A DNA stretch of 28,865 bases, from the NCBI GenBank assembly GCA_964558295.1, contig CAZLDQ010000056.1:1-28865 (forward strand), written 5' to 3'. The DNA comes from JBDKTH01 sp964558295. GTDB lineage: Bacteria > Planctomycetota > Planctomycetia > Pirellulales > Thermoguttaceae. A program made the translations under genes and the position numbers. This document shows positions 15,526 to 23,756 of this stretch, one piece after another. The notes below the pieces were generated by a model. The model did no database searches. It was not told where the DNA came from and saw only the letters and a list, made by a program, of their open reading frames with translations. Positions within the stretch are counted from its first letter, which is position 1; every line of letters starts with the position of its first letter.

Positions 15526-15555
15526 AACCTATCATGAGAACGAGGCCCCTGTCAA
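15526..15555 (-). promoter_or_regulatory. promoter of the DUF5658-like gene
   Basis: On the minus strand a perfect -35 TTGACA (15555-15550) is followed after 18 bases by TAGGTT (15531-15526), a weak -10 preceded by an extended TG. The leader would be about 75 bases. Confidence 0.45.
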
Positions 15556-15987
15556 GCACCTCCGCGGTGCAGGCCGAGGCACGTCTTCCTGGCAAGCCCT
15601 CGATGCATCTTGCGCGAACGGTAAAGACTCCGACCAACATCAAAGGGTTTGCCTAACCAAGAATCGTCCTGCGGTGCGATTGTCCACTGATGTGGCGTTT
15701 TGGGCTAATCCCGGGCAGACGGTTCACAAGCGAACCGTGCCCGACTCGGGAGTGGAGGAGACGTCATCGAGTGCCTCGTCTGGGCGCAATTGCCCGGCGG
15801 CTTTCTCTTGGCCACCGGGGGGGACTGTCAGACGAGCGATCCTCCTTTGGCCGGCCTGGTACCCTCCTTCCTTCCAAAAAGCAGAGTGTCGTGGTCAACC
15901 GGGAATGCAAACCATGTGCCTCTGCTTGCCGTTTCCCCTCAACCCACAAGGCCCAGCGACCGAATGACGGCTTGCAGAATGCGAATG
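15556..15987. other. 432-bp non-coding gap
   Basis: No frame with a ribosome binding site or recognisable product is seen, and no clear terminator for the CheC-like gene ending at 15988. Base composition is ordinary. Confidence 0.5.
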
Positions 15988-16596
15988 CTAGACGGCTGCC
16001 AAGCGTGGGCTGAGAACCCGCATCATGCTCGCCGGGTCGAACAAGACGACCAGTGCGCCGCCGACCTCGAGTTCGTCCGCATGGAAGGGGGTTACCGAAA
16101 GAAACACACCTTGCTCGGGATTCTGCCGGACGGATCGATGCGAAGCAAGAACGGCCGACACGCTCTGATCGCTCACGACTTCCGGCACAGGAGCGACAAT
16201 GCTGATGCCAAACGTGTTGGCGATCGATCCGATGACTCCGTTAAGCAGGACATTGCCAAGTTCGCCCAGCAGGGCGTCGGGATCGAGTTCTCCAGCGCCG
16301 AGACGCTGCAATTGGGCTCCCAACAATCCGGTAAGCGCGTCGCAACTGTCATGGGGCAAAGCCAGTACGGCTACGCCCCCCAGCCCACCGCCAAAGTCCA
16401 ACACGACGAGTTTTTCACGTGTGGCTTGGCCGGCCGGAAAAAGCTGTCTTGCCTGGTCGGGCTGGCCGTGAACCACTTGGGGCGCGGTGTGGTGAATCGT
16501 TGCGCCGCACAACTCGCCGAGCGCCCCAACCGCCTGACTGACCGCCGCTTCGAGCAGTTCGCCAATCGTCTCGCACGCTCCCTGACTTACGGACAT
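15988..16596 (-). CDS. CheC/CheX-type phosphatase-like protein
   Basis: This 202-aa protein carries the CheC/CheX/FliY active-site signature at residues 106-125 (DALLGELGNVLLNGVIGSIA), with Glu112 and Asn115 as the expected catalytic pair that removes phosphate from CheY-P. The equivalent N-terminal helix (GELLEAAVSQAVGALGEL) lacks the conserved Asn, so only one site appears active, whereas CheC usually has two. The gene overlaps the CheY-like gene by 10 bases, with GGAGG inside the end of that gene. The context strongly suggests it acts on that receiver. No other chemotaxis genes are nearby, so the pair may control something other than flagella. Confidence 0.82.
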   Translation of the reverse strand: MSVSQGACETIGELLEAAVSQAVGALGELCGATIHHTAPQVVHGQPDQARQLFPAGQATREKLVVLDFGGGLGGVAVLALPHDSCDALTGLLGAQLQRLGAGELDPDALLGELGNVLLNGVIGSIANTFGISIVAPVPEVVSDQSVSAVLASHRSVRQNPEQGVFLSVTPFHADELEVGGALVVLFDPASMMRVLSPRLAAV

Positions 16597-16970
16597 GGCG
16601 AACCTCCCGGAGTCTGTAGCAAGGCTTCCTCAACGGCGGCTTGGAGAACGCCTTTCTTGACCGGCTTGTTGAGGAAACCGCTGATGCCCAGTTTCTGGCA
16701 TATCGCCCGGGTGCTCGCCTGCACGTCGGCACTGACGATGAACACCGGTAGCTCCCGATTAAACCCACGAATCCGGTGGATCAGACGGATCCCATCAATG
16801 CCAGGCATGACCAGGTCGGTAACCACACAGTCGAATTCTTGCGTGTTGAAGGCCTGCAGCGCCTGGCGTCCGTCCTCTGCTTCGACGACCGTGTGCCCTG
16901 CCTCACGCAGGGCATCCGCAGCCATCAAGCGGCTTAACAACGAATCATCTACGACCAGGATGGTTGCCAT
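16587..16970 (-). CDS. CheY-like single-domain response regulator
   Basis: A 127-aa stand-alone receiver domain. The acidic pocket is Asp8-Asp9 (ILVVDDS) and the phosphoacceptor is Asp52 (VVTDLVMPGIDG). The conserved Ser/Thr is in VFIVSAD and the Lys is in NKPVKKG. With no output domain it must act by protein contact, like CheY. It is translated just ahead of, and overlaps, the CheC-like gene, giving a regulator-phosphatase pair; no histidine kinase is present in the window. The ATG at 16970 has no good Shine-Dalgarno site. Confidence 0.93.
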   Translation of the reverse strand: MATILVVDDSLLSRLMAADALREAGHTVVEAEDGRQALQAFNTQEFDCVVTDLVMPGIDGIRLIHRIRGFNRELPVFIVSADVQASTRAICQKLGISGFLNKPVKKGVLQAAVEEALLQTPGGSPCP

Positions 16971-17285
16971 ACTTGACGGTCGAGTTGCCGTCCCTCGCTA
17001 CTTGTGATGCTCGTCATGGTTGGCTTGCTTCCGCCCGTCGGCCAACCGGCTTGGCGACCGGAAGAAGTACCGGCTATTGAAAACCCTAGCATACTGACGT
17101 TAGGGAGGGGAGGTTTCCCATGCGGCCACGCCCCGTTGGTGTACCGTCAGGGGGTGCCTTACCACGGATGCTGCCAGTCTCCTCTCTTCCAAGACCGTAT
17201 GACGCCTCTTTGGGCGTCCCAAGAAACGGCTATCGCAACCCGCACTTCCGTTTTTTCCTTACCTGTCCATCCGTTTTTGTCCTTA
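16971..17285. other. intergenic region between the divergent cheY-like and hydrogenase genes
   Basis: No gene is supported here. Small inverted repeats are visible: GCCAA-CCGGC-TTGGC at 17041-17055, and CCCTA with TAGGG at 17084-17105. The latter could be a regulatory site for either flanking unit. Confidence 0.45.
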
Positions 17286-17314
17286 TTACCGATGAGGCAG
17301 GCACCCCGTATATT
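17286..17314 (+). promoter_or_regulatory. promoter of the hydrogenase operon
   Basis: A -10 box TATATT (17309-17314, 5 of 6 matches) is preceded by TTACCG (17286-17291) at exactly 17 bases. Transcription would start about 45 bases before the hydB ATG. Confidence 0.5.
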
Positions 17315-17367
17315 TATTTCGTCTTTTCGGACGGCCTCGGGACATGTGGCAAGGGAGTCTGTGAACG

Positions 17368-18555
17368 ATGGCGGCCAGCGAGTCTCTGCCAGAAGAACGC
17401 CTCTTCCTTCCACGCGAGGCATTGGACGACCTGATCCAATTGCTCCGCCAACAGGGTTACACGGTCCTGGGACCGATCGTTCGCCATCACGCGATTTCTC
17501 TCCAGCCAATCGACTCGGCCAATCAACTTCCTCAAGGCATCAAGGATCGCCAGGACGGCGGTCATTACCGATTGGTCCCCGGCGATCCGGAATTACGGTT
17601 CGAGTATGTCATAGGACCGGATGGTCCGAAGACTTATCTGTTCCCTGCCAAGCTGCCGCTGTTCCAGTTTCACTCAGAGAACGGGCGGTTCGTGCTCGAT
17701 GCGGGATTGCCGGAGGTGCCCAAGTACGCGATGCTTGGCGTGCGACCGTGTGAATTGGCGGCCGTCCGCGTGCAAGACCGAGTGTTCGGGGTCGATGACC
17801 CTCGCACCTTCCGGTGCGAGTCGGAAACGTGGTATCGGCAGTCGCGGCGGCAGGCATTCTTCATCGCCGTCAATTGCACCAGTCCGAGCGGAACCTGCTT
17901 CTGTGCCTCCTGGGGCACGGGGCCGGAGGCCACCGAGGGGTTTGATCTGGCATTGACCGAATTGCGCAGCGGGTTTGTCGTCGCCATCGGCTCGGAACGC
18001 GGCCGGGAGTTGGTTGCGCAACTCCCCCTCCGAACTCCCACTGCCGCCGAGTTGGAACTGGCCGAGTTGAAACTCCAACGGGCTCGCGAACGAATGGGCC
18101 GGCATCTGGACACCGCCGGGGTCAAGGACCTCTTGGACGCCAACCTCGAACACCCTGAATGGGACGACGTGGCCCTGCGCTGCCTTTCCTGCGGCAACTG
18201 CACGATGGTCTGCCCCACTTGCTTCTGCTGCACCGTAACCGATTCCACCTACCTGGACGAAGCTCACGTAACGCGAACCCGCTATTGGGAGTCGTGCTTC
18301 ACGCACCAGTTTACCCACACGACGACCGGCCCGGAACGGAACACCATCCGCGGCCGTTATCGCCATTGGTTGCGCCATAAACTGGGAACCTGGTGGGATC
18401 AATTCGGCACCAGCGGTTGCATCGGTTGTGGGCGTTGCATTACCTGGTGTCCGGTCGGAATTGACTTGACCGAGGAGATTGCCCGTCTTCGTGTCGGGGG
18501 GCATCCGCCGGCCCCCCTTCGCACGGCACGGGAATCTCAGGAGGTGCCTCCATGA
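17368..18555 (+). CDS. hydB: group 3b [NiFe]-hydrogenase beta subunit (iron-sulfur, HydB/AsrA-like)
   Basis: A 395-aa cytoplasmic electron-transfer subunit of the sulfhydrogenase type. The N-terminal 250 residues form the AsrA-like domain (AMLGVRPCELAAV, about 121-133). The C-terminus carries two [4Fe-4S] ferredoxin motifs: Cys272/275/278/282 (CLSCGNCTMVCP) and Cys351/354/357/361 (CIGCGRCITWCP). It passes electrons between the hydrogenase pair and the flavin subunit. The start is ATG with GGGAG about 11 bases upstream. It overlaps hydG by four bases (ATGA), so the two are translationally coupled. The related anaerobic sulfite reductase subunit A is the main alternative, but the adjacent hydrogenase genes settle the role. 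Confidence 0.92.
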   Translation: MAASESLPEERLFLPREALDDLIQLLRQQGYTVLGPIVRHHAISLQPIDSANQLPQGIKDRQDGGHYRLVPGDPELRFEYVIGPDGPKTYLFPAKLPLFQFHSENGRFVLDAGLPEVPKYAMLGVRPCELAAVRVQDRVFGVDDPRTFRCESETWYRQSRRQAFFIAVNCTSPSGTCFCASWGTGPEATEGFDLALTELRSGFVVAIGSERGRELVAQLPLRTPTAAELELAELKLQRARERMGRHLDTAGVKDLLDANLEHPEWDDVALRCLSCGNCTMVCPTCFCCTVTDSTYLDEAHVTRTRYWESCFTHQFTHTTTGPERNTIRGRYRHWLRHKLGTWWDQFGTSGCIGCGRCITWCPVGIDLTEEIARLRVGGHPPAPLRTARESQEVPP

Positions 18556-19427
18556 TCGACGCTCCGCTTCTCGCCCGTCCCGAGCCAATCTGCGGCATGG
18601 ACACCTGGATGCCTGCCCCGGCCCGAATCCTCAAGGTCCACCAGGAAAACTTCAACACGCGAACGTTCACCATGCAGTTCGAGGACGAGGAACTCCGACG
18701 CATCTACCGTTTCATGCCGGGACAGTTCAACATGGTCTACGTGCCGGGAGTGGGAGAAGCGGCGATTTCCATGAGTTCCCGCCCTTCGCAAACCGACACC
18801 ATCGAGCACACGATTCGCATGGTCGGCTCCGTGACGCGAGCGGTCGACAACCTGGGAACCGGGGGGGTGGTGGGACTTCGCGGCCCGTTTGGCCGCGGCT
18901 GGCCGCTGGAACAGATTCCAGGACACGATGTGGTGATCGTCGCCGGGGGAATCGGCATCGCCCCGCTCCGTCCGGTAATCTACTGGCTCCTGGAACATCG
19001 CGGCCAGGTCCGCCGCGTCGTGGTCATGTATGGCTGCCGGACCCCCGAAGACCGTGTGTTCGCCGACGAATTGGAGCAGTGGGACCACGAGGGCTCGATC
19101 GAGGTCTTGGTCACCGTCGACAATGCCACCGGCGATTGGGTGGGCCCGGTCGGCGTCGTGACGAGTCTCCTGCCGCGAATCAAGGTGAGTGCCTCGCAGA
19201 CGATTGTCCTGGTCTGTGGCCCCAAAGTCCTGAACCGCGTGGCGGCTTGGAACTTCCTGCAGTTGCACGTCCCTCCCGACCATGTGTACGTCAGCCTGGA
19301 ACGCAATATGAACTGCGGCTTCCGCCGCTGCGGCCATTGCCAGTTTGGCGGGAAGTTTGTCTGCGCCGACGGACCGGTCTTTTCCTTCGCAGAAATCGCC
19401 AACATCTTTGGCAAGGAGGATATCTAG
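18552..19427 (+). CDS. hydG: group 3b [NiFe]-hydrogenase gamma subunit (FAD/NAD(P)-binding, HydG/AsrB-like)
   Basis: This 291-aa ferredoxin-NADP reductase-like subunit exchanges electrons with NAD(P)H. Visible elements are the FAD-binding RxxS-type segment ISMSSRP (72-78), the nucleotide-binding VAGGIGIAPLRPV (130-142), VCGP (221-224) and a C-terminal [2Fe-2S] site with Cys255, Cys260, Cys263 and Cys271. Length and order match the Pyrococcus HydG type. It overlaps hydB by ATGA and ends two bases before hydD. A preference for NADP or NAD cannot be read safely from the motif; group 3b enzymes usually use NADP. Confidence 0.94.
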   Translation: MIDAPLLARPEPICGMDTWMPAPARILKVHQENFNTRTFTMQFEDEELRRIYRFMPGQFNMVYVPGVGEAAISMSSRPSQTDTIEHTIRMVGSVTRAVDNLGTGGVVGLRGPFGRGWPLEQIPGHDVVIVAGGIGIAPLRPVIYWLLEHRGQVRRVVVMYGCRTPEDRVFADELEQWDHEGSIEVLVTVDNATGDWVGPVGVVTSLLPRIKVSASQTIVLVCGPKVLNRVAAWNFLQLHVPPDHVYVSLERNMNCGFRRCGHCQFGGKFVCADGPVFSFAEIANIFGKEDI

Positions 19428-19429
19428 CC

Positions 19430-20260
19430 ATGGATGCGAGCCGGGCACCACCCACCGCCCCACAAGTCGCTGCCGGCAAGCTCAGGCTGGCCGTCTTCAA
19501 GTTCTCCAGTTGCGACGGTTGCCAGCTGCAACTGCTCAATCTCGAAGAAGCCCTGCTCGATCTGGCCGATGCGGTCGACATCGCCTTCTTCCTCGAAGCG
19601 CGAAGCCGTATCGAGCCGGGCCCCTACGACGTTGGCCTCGTCGAGGGAAGCATCTCAACGCCCCGGGAAGAGGAGCTGATCAAACAGATCCGCCGCCAGT
19701 GCCGGATGCTTGTGACCATCGGAGCTTGTGCCACCTCGGGCGGGCCGCAATCGCTGCGCAACTGGGCCGACCTCGACGAGTTCGCCCGCTACGTCTATCC
19801 CCAACCGGAATACCTCAAAACCCTGGAGACGTCGACGCCCATCGCCGCCCACGTGTTTGTCGACTTCGAGTTGCGTGGGTGTCCAATCAATCATCTCCAG
19901 GTCTTGGAGTTGATTTCCGCCCTGCTCGCCGGTCGGAAACCGAACGTGTCGACGCACAGCGTCTGCATCGAGTGCAAACGGCGCGGCTGGCCTTGTGTCT
20001 TGGTGGCCCAAGGACTCCCGTGCCTCGGGCCGGTCACCCAGGTCGGCTGCGGGGCCCTCTGCCCGGCCTACCAGCGGCCCTGTTACGGCTGTTTCGGCCC
20101 GATGGAACAACCCAACATCCAGTCGCTCGGAAGCTGGTTCACCGAACAACTCGACTACGACGCCCGAGATCTGAAACGGATGCTCCGGCAATCCAACGGG
20201 TACCTTGAACCCTTCAAGCAGGCCAGCGATCGCTATGAGCAGCGTGAACACGTATCCTGA
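19430..20260 (+). CDS. hydD: group 3b [NiFe]-hydrogenase small subunit (HydD)
   Basis: A 276-aa small subunit that carries the iron-sulfur chain next to the NiFe site. Cysteines lie in the expected pattern: Cys28/Cys31 (SSCDGCQ), Cys100 (GACATSGG) and Cys151 (RGCPIN) for the proximal cluster. A C-terminal set at 179, 182, 189, 198, 207, 211, 218 and 221 serves two more. There is no Tat signal, consistent with a cytoplasmic enzyme. The ATG at 19430 follows AAGGAGG ten bases upstream, at the end of hydG. The same frame is open far upstream inside hydG, but that part is not coding. The 3' end overlaps hydA by 26 bases. Confidence 0.95.
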   Translation: MDASRAPPTAPQVAAGKLRLAVFKFSSCDGCQLQLLNLEEALLDLADAVDIAFFLEARSRIEPGPYDVGLVEGSISTPREEELIKQIRRQCRMLVTIGACATSGGPQSLRNWADLDEFARYVYPQPEYLKTLETSTPIAAHVFVDFELRGCPINHLQVLELISALLAGRKPNVSTHSVCIECKRRGWPCVLVAQGLPCLGPVTQVGCGALCPAYQRPCYGCFGPMEQPNIQSLGSWFTEQLDYDARDLKRMLRQSNGYLEPFKQASDRYEQREHVS

Positions 20261-21566
20261 TACAACGCGCACCATCCGCATCGAGGCCCTCGCGCGGGTC
20301 GAAGGTGAAGGGGGGCTCTACCTCCAGATGCGCGACGGCCGGGTGGAAGATCTCCAGTTTCACATTTTCGAACCGCCCCGCTTCTTTGAGGCCTTCCTCC
20401 GCGGACGCGACTTCCAAGAAGTCCCCGACCTCACGGCACGGATCTGCGGCATCTGCCCGGTCGCCTACCAAATGAGCGCCTGCCATGCCCTCGAAAAGGC
20501 CCTCGGCGTCTTCGACCAGGTCGACCCAGAGATTCGCGCGTTGCGCAACCTCTTCTACTGCGGCGAATGGATTGAAAGCCACGTGCTGCACATGTTCATG
20601 CTCCACCTGCCTGACTTTCTCGGCTACGAAAGTGGACTGAGCTTGGCCGTCGACCACCGGGATCTGGTGCGACGTTCCTTGCACATCAAACGAATTGGCA
20701 ACGAGATCGTGGCCATGCAGGGGGGGCGGTCGGTCCATCCCGTCGGTGCGTGCGTTGGCGGCTTCTACAGCCCTCCCGACCCACAGCGCGTGGCGGCGCT
20801 GCTGCCGGAGGTCAAAACGTGCGTCGACGACATGGGGGAGTTGACCCTCTGGCTGGCCAAGAATCTCCCCTTCCCCGAACTGGATCACGACTACGAGTTC
20901 GTGGCCTTGTGTCCTGACGACGAATATCCGATGAACCTCGGACGCATTAAGAGCAACAAGGGGCTCGACGTGGATCAGGAGGAATTCCTGGAAGTCATTG
21001 AAGAACGGCAAGTACCCCACTCCACGGCGTTGCATTCGTTGCTCAAGGGCCGAGGCGCCTACTTCGTTGGGCCCTTGGCCCGGTTGAACCTCAATGCCGA
21101 CAAATTGCATCCCCGCGCCGCGGAATTGGTGCCTGCCATCACGGCCACACTTGGCCGACAACTCCCCTGGACCAATAGCTATCTGAGCCTCTTAGCGAGG
21201 GCCCTGGAGGTCGTGCATGCGTTGGCCTTGGCGGCGGATCTGCTGGAGCACTATCGCCCGCCGACTCGCTCCCGAATCCCGATCACGCCCCGCGCGGGCC
21301 GCGGCGCCCACGGGACCGAGGCCCCTCGCGGGCTCTGCTGGCACCGCTATCGTACCGAGGCCGATGGCACCATCGCCGAGGCCCGGATTGTTCCGCCGAC
21401 CAGCCAGAACCAGGCCATGATCGAAGAGGACCTCCGCCGTTTGGCCACGCAGATTCTCCCCCTTCCCGACGATCAGATCGCTCATCGCTGCGAGCATCTG
21501 GTGCGCAACTACGATCCCTGCATCAGTTGCTCCACCCATTTCCTGACGGTCGTGCAGCAAGAATAA
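20235..21566 (+). CDS. hydA: group 3b [NiFe]-hydrogenase large (catalytic) subunit (HydA)
   Basis: This 443-aa subunit holds the NiFe centre. The L1 motif is RICGICPVAYQM with Cys71 and Cys74, and the L2 motif is DPCISCSTH with Cys429 and Cys432. The eight residues after His435 (FLTVVQQE) are a short tail that may be removed by a maturation protease. It oxidises or produces H2, using electrons from HydB/HydG; group 3b members can also reduce sulfur. I start at the ATG at 20235 (MSSVNTYPDTTRTIRIEALARVEGEGG, with the family's N-terminal motif) instead of a TTG ten codons earlier. No hyp maturation genes are in the window, so they must lie elsewhere. Confidence 0.96.
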   Translation: MSSVNTYPDTTRTIRIEALARVEGEGGLYLQMRDGRVEDLQFHIFEPPRFFEAFLRGRDFQEVPDLTARICGICPVAYQMSACHALEKALGVFDQVDPEIRALRNLFYCGEWIESHVLHMFMLHLPDFLGYESGLSLAVDHRDLVRRSLHIKRIGNEIVAMQGGRSVHPVGACVGGFYSPPDPQRVAALLPEVKTCVDDMGELTLWLAKNLPFPELDHDYEFVALCPDDEYPMNLGRIKSNKGLDVDQEEFLEVIEERQVPHSTALHSLLKGRGAYFVGPLARLNLNADKLHPRAAELVPAITATLGRQLPWTNSYLSLLARALEVVHALALAADLLEHYRPPTRSRIPITPRAGRGAHGTEAPRGLCWHRYRTEADGTIAEARIVPPTSQNQAMIEEDLRRLATQILPLPDDQIAHRCEHLVRNYDPCISCSTHFLTVVQQE

Positions 21567-21613
21567 CGGGGTTTCCTGCATCCGACGGGCACGCCAGTTG
21601 CACATCGCGTCTG

Positions 21614-21673
21614 TCAGGTGTTGTCTGTCAAAACCCCTCCGAAACGATGCGCGAGCTGGTTTGTCACACCTGA
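21614..21673. repeat. 8-bp inverted repeat upstream of the M50 protease gene
   Basis: TCAGGTGT (21614-21621) and ACACCTGA (21666-21673) are exact inverse copies 44 bases apart in the 181-base gap after hydA. They could be paired operator half-sites or chance. No terminator for the hydrogenase operon is seen in the gap. Confidence 0.3.
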
Positions 21674-21747
21674 TTTGGCTTGGTGCAATACAGAGGCGTT
21701 TGGCTGCACGGCGCCTTCCCAACCGTCTTATTCCAAGGAGTTGGACC

Positions 21748-22914
21748 ATGTTTGGCACACGATGGCAGCTCTTTCGGTTGTTCGGCATCCCGGTTTCGTT
21801 GGACCTCAGTTGGCTGATCATCCTCGCCCTGCTCACGTTGACCCTTGCCGGGCTCTTTCCGACGCTGATGCAACAATTCTATCCTGAGGTGGCGGCCAGG
21901 CAGGCACCCGGTTTCTATTGGGGAGTCGCCCTGCTGACCGCCGTGCTGTTCTTTGTCTGCATCTTGCTGCACGAATTCGGACATGCGCTGGTCGCGCGTC
22001 AACAAGGGCTGCCGATCCGCGGTATCACGCTCTTTCTGTTCGGCGGAGTGGCGGAGATCCGTGAAGAGCCGGTCTCCGCACGCACGGAGTTCTTGATGGC
22101 CATTGCCGGCCCACTGGTCAGTGCGGGGCTGGTAGGCCTCTTTGCCCTCTTGACCTGGGTGGGCCATGAGGCCGGTTGGACGCCGATCGTGGTCATCATG
22201 CTTGGCTATCTGGCCTTCATCAACCTGTTGATCCTCGCGTTCAACCTGGTTCCTGCCTTTCCGCTGGACGGCGGACGGGTCTTGCGTTCGATCCTTTGGG
22301 GAGCGACGGGCAACCTTCGCCACGCCACCTTTTGGGCCTCGCTGGCCGGACGCGCCTTCGCCTGGCTTCTGATCGCCTGGGGGATCGTACAGTTCTTCGC
22401 CGGCAACTGGGTGGGCGGGATCTGGCTCGGCCTGATCGGTCTGTTTCTCAACCAGGCCGCCCAGACCGGCTATCAGCAAGTGCTTATGCGCCAGGCCTTG
22501 CTGGGAGAGACCGTGCGCCGGTTCATGAATCCCCAGCCGATCGTCGTTTCGCCCGCCCTCGATCTTCGCACCTGGGTCGAAGACTACGTCTATCAGCATC
22601 AACGGAAAATGTTCCCCGTCACCTCGAATGGGCACCTGGACGGCGTTATTGACACGCGCACGCTCGCCGACATTCCCCGAACCGACTGGCCCCAGCACAC
22701 GGTCGGCGAGGTCATGGCCAAGGACCTTGACGCTCGCTCCATCCGACCTGATGCCGACGCCCTGGAAGCCCTGGCCATGATGAACCGTACCGGTCAGAGC
22801 CGCTTGCTGGTCACCGAAGGGGATCATCTGGTGGGAATCATTACTCTCAAAGACCTCCTGCGGTTCCTGAACCTGAAGCTCGAGTTGGAAGGCGAAGGCG
22901 AGATAACCGCCTGA
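21748..22914 (+). CDS. site-2-type M50 metalloprotease with C-terminal CBS domains
   Basis: A 388-aa membrane protease of the SpoIVFB/archaeal S2P type. The zinc motif HEFGH is at residues 75-79 in a hydrophobic segment, and the third ligand Asp174 is in NLVPAFPLDGGRVLR. Several membrane segments are visible from about 20 to 240. A CBS-domain pair follows at about 245-380, including DGVIDTRTLADIP and LVGIITLKDLLRF; CBS pairs often bind adenine nucleotides. Such proteases cut membrane-bound substrates, but the target is unknown. The ATG at 21748 has AAGGAG seven bases upstream; the frame extends further but without a ribosome site. It is on the same strand as the hydrogenase genes, 181 bases later, probably a separate unit. 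Confidence 0.93.
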   Translation: MFGTRWQLFRLFGIPVSLDLSWLIILALLTLTLAGLFPTLMQQFYPEVAARQAPGFYWGVALLTAVLFFVCILLHEFGHALVARQQGLPIRGITLFLFGGVAEIREEPVSARTEFLMAIAGPLVSAGLVGLFALLTWVGHEAGWTPIVVIMLGYLAFINLLILAFNLVPAFPLDGGRVLRSILWGATGNLRHATFWASLAGRAFAWLLIAWGIVQFFAGNWVGGIWLGLIGLFLNQAAQTGYQQVLMRQALLGETVRRFMNPQPIVVSPALDLRTWVEDYVYQHQRKMFPVTSNGHLDGVIDTRTLADIPRTDWPQHTVGEVMAKDLDARSIRPDADALEALAMMNRTGQSRLLVTEGDHLVGIITLKDLLRFLNLKLELEGEGEITA

Positions 22915-23756
22915 TCTTCGCCCGGTTCCTCGGGACCGTCTGCGACGGGGTTTACGAGCCCGACTCGTTCCTGCGCAGCCCCGAAGGAATCGTGTCTCGT
23001 TCCACAACACCTTCGAGTCGCTTTTTTCAGGGGGGCCATGGTTGACTGGAGAAGGTGCCCGGCAAGAATTGCTGTCGATGCAACGCCCAAGATCTCCAAG
23101 GCGCCCGCCCTGCAGGCCATCTCGGATTGACCGTGATGGTTGGGTGAGGCAGGACGCAGTGGGCAGCATCCGGTACGCACTACGCAGCACAAGAGCCTTT
23201 GCTCATTGATCCTTCTTCCCCTGCCCCGAGCCCTCCCCCAATCCTTCCGGGTAGAAATTGGGCCAGCGATTCTGCTAGGCTCCAATTCACTGAGATAAAC
23301 CGGCTGGGGGCTGCCAGGAAAGGCAAGCAGCCCCGACCGGCAAAGACTTTAAGGAGAATGGCCAATGCGACATTCAGCGAACAACGATGCGGGCTGGTGC
23401 TGGAAAGGACGTGGCACGTTACGGGGGAGAATCTGCGGCCGGGGGGCTTAGCGCCGATGCGCTTTGTCCCGGAAGTCGCAGCGTGAAGCCACACACCACC
23501 CACCCCCTGAGAGAAAATTTCCCGTGCATGAAAACCAAAACGGTTGACGAAAAAAGCGGCGTCCGTGGCAAGCACCGCAGCCCCTCAGCCACCAACTCTA
23601 CGGACCGTGTGCTGCGTCCCGTGAGCCTCACTGGCCACCGCCCACCGCCCGGTTGACCGTGCCCCGGTCGCAAACCATAATCAAAACACCTCGCTCGGCG
23701 GATCCTGCTCACGTCCGACGCCTGACTTTCCTGCTTACCTGCCAAAGGAGTTCCTC
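22915..23756. other. 842-bp gap without a confident gene
   Basis: The largest clear gap after the hydrogenase region. It contains a strong hairpin at 23300-23340 and, 11 bases after it, AAGGAG (23351-23356). Eight bases later an ATG at 23365 opens a 28-codon frame (MRHSANND) ending at 23451. A second ATG at 23358 opens a 42-codon frame but stands only one base from the AAGGAG. Neither resembles a known peptide. Longer frames have no support. Confidence 0.5.
23300..23340 (+). other. strong RNA hairpin ahead of a ribosome-binding-like site
   Basis: GGGGCTGC (23307-23314) pairs with GCAGCCCC (23327-23334) around a 12-base loop. CCGG (23300-23303) can pair with CCGG (23337-23340) beyond a small internal loop. 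It lacks a U-run. I cannot match it to a known riboswitch; the short GGCAAAG after the stem is not enough to call one. Confidence 0.4.

Noticed and set aside
18479..19429. The small-subunit reading frame stays open about 950 bases upstream of hydD
   Set aside because: This part lies inside hydB and hydG in another frame, has no family resemblance and reads as Arg/Pro-rich translation. The ATG at 19430 with AAGGAGG fits the real gene.
21664..23190. A 508-codon minus-strand frame opposite the M50 protease gene
   Set aside because: Composition is typical of an antisense shadow; the plus-strand gene carries HEFGH, LDGG and CBS domains.
23337..23367. Resemblance of the GGCAAAG after a stem to a c-di-GMP-I riboswitch
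   Set aside because: The second stem, tetraloop receptor and other conserved parts are missing.
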